A stretch of DNA of 14,086 nucleotides from CAZRSW01 sp964602845 (GTDB taxonomy: Bacteria; Chloroflexota; Dehalococcoidia; Lucifugimonadales; UBA826): contig CAZRSW010000030.1 in assembly GCA_964602845.1 (NCBI GenBank), positions 1-14,086 on the forward strand, written 5' to 3'. Below the pieces are notes generated by a model. It made no database searches. It saw nothing but the letters and a program-made list of their open reading frames with translations, and was not told where the DNA came from. Made by a program: the position numbers and the translations under genes. Positions 13,332 to 14,086 of this stretch are shown one piece after another (the first letter of the stretch is position 1; each line of letters begins with the position of its first letter).

Positions 13332-14048
13332 TTGATAGATGTGCCAATAGTATTTGCTTTTTCGGCGGGCATAGTGGCTGCATTTAATCCTTGTGGTGCT
13401 GCAATGTTCCCTGCCTATATTGGATACCAATTTAATAGTGGCTACGGAAGGATTGGCCATGGTGGTTTATTTGTCCGAGGTGTAGCTTTGGGTTTGTCTG
13501 TGACAGCTGGGTTTATTGTCGTTTTTGGCATGATGGGTGTAATTTTGTTCCTTGGAGGGCGTTTTGCCGCTAAACTTTTACCGGCAGCTGGTTTAATCGT
13601 TGGTTTAATAACGGTGGTTGTTGGTTTATGGCTAATTGTGGCGAGAAAAAAATTGACCATCCAAGCTCCTGGTAGGCTATATCATCAAGATAATAGAGGG
13701 TATTACGGAACTTTTTTATTTGGTATAGGTTATGCTGTTGCGTCCTTGAGTTGCGCGTTGCCGGTTTTCTTGGCAGCAATCGGAATCCTCGCAGGGACGA
13801 CCCCTTCTATTGATGGAACTGCCTCGATACTAGTTGGTTCAGTAAGTTATGGGCTAGGAATGGGTTTAATCATGACCGGAGTAACGCTATCAGTTTTATT
13901 CTTCGAGGATTTTGCCTATGGTTTGGTCAACGCCGTGAGTATGTATATGGACACCATCGGTAAGATTATTATGATTGGTGCTGGGCTGTATATTATATGG
14001 TACTGGACCATGGGTGTCGGAGGAGGGATGTTGTTCGGATCATTATAG
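13332..14048 (+). CDS. ccdA: CcdA/DsbD-family thiol-disulfide interchange membrane protein
   Basis: CcdA-type proteins carry reducing equivalents from cytoplasmic thioredoxin across the membrane, mainly to keep apocytochrome c thiols (through ResA/CcmG) or other extracytoplasmic thioredoxins reduced. The 238-residue protein has six hydrophobic segments (about 5-28, 45-75, 80-100, 125-150, 165-190 and 208-232). The two redox cysteines stand in the expected places: FNPCGAAMFPAYIG in the first helix (Cys21) and ASLSCALPVFLAA in the fourth (Cys142). There is no periplasmic domain, so it is the short CcdA form rather than full DsbD. TTG 13332 is chosen because AAGGGGGT (13315-13322) lies 9 bases upstream; a GTG at 13341 would be too far from it. 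It is divergent from the siroheme reductase, and its downstream partner genes lie beyond the window. Confidence 0.9.
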   Translation: MIDVPIVFAFSAGIVAAFNPCGAAMFPAYIGYQFNSGYGRIGHGGLFVRGVALGLSVTAGFIVVFGMMGVILFLGGRFAAKLLPAAGLIVGLITVVVGLWLIVARKKLTIQAPGRLYHQDNRGYYGTFLFGIGYAVASLSCALPVFLAAIGILAGTTPSIDGTASILVGSVSYGLGMGLIMTGVTLSVLFFEDFAYGLVNAVSMYMDTIGKIIMIGAGLYIIWYWTMGVGGGMLFGSL

Positions 14049-14086
14049 CTGGTATAGTCGCTCATAAAACGATAGCTCCATAGAAC

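Noticed and set aside
1..14086. CRISPR array, insertion sequence, integrase or attachment site
   Set aside because: No regularly spaced direct repeats, no transposase or recombinase frames and no long terminal inverted repeats were seen on either strand.

Overview
The window looks like a fragment of a draft or metagenome-assembled genome from a bacterium of the phylum Chloroflexota, possibly a Dehalococcoidia/SAR202-type lineage. The lineage is inferred from protein flavour (PlsY with a C-terminal tail, small Zn-binding membrane protein, CcdA, siroheme reductase), from the moderate A+T content and from frequent GTG/TTG starts; there is no 16S rRNA here. A run of exactly 100 N inside ffh marks an assembly gap. 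The content is mostly housekeeping. I see no CRISPR array, transposon, phage gene or tRNA.

Layout. (1) Positions 1-185, minus: the N-terminus of a metallo-beta-lactamase-fold protein that runs off the left edge, divergent from (2) ffh (SRP54) at 332-1527, which is interrupted by the gap. (3) A plus-strand cluster: rny (RNase Y) behind its own promoter, then a PHP-domain phosphoesterase, plsY (glycerol-3-phosphate acyltransferase) and a small zinc-binding membrane protein. The last three are tightly spaced or overlapping. (4) A 319-base non-coding stretch with a nested inverted-repeat structure of unknown role, then aspS on its own. (5) A minus-strand operon tig-clpP-clpX (chaperone, protease, unfoldase), transcribed towards aspS from an extended -10 promoter. 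(6) A small two-helix membrane protein divergent from tig. (7) A siroheme/4Fe-4S reductase on the minus strand, with residues that favour sulfite over nitrite, and divergent from it a CcdA-type thiol-disulfide membrane transporter. A 13-base palindrome lies just in front of ccdA.

How the genes fit together. Ffh targets membrane proteins to the membrane. Trigger factor, ClpP and ClpX cover co-translational folding and proteolysis. RNase Y is the membrane-anchored mRNA decay nuclease. PlsY makes lysophosphatidate for phospholipids. AspRS carries His31 and Gly83, the pair associated with non-discriminating enzymes, so it probably also makes Asp-tRNA(Asn) for GatCAB. The siroheme reductase supplies sulfide (or ammonia) for assimilation, and CcdA moves reducing equivalents across the membrane.

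The points most worth a second look are the metal-ligand-poor MBL-fold N-terminus, the structured spacer before aspS, the AspRS specificity residues, the sulfite-type active site with a possible Tyr-Cys pair, and the palindrome before ccdA. I found no convincing evidence of a wholly new system in this window.
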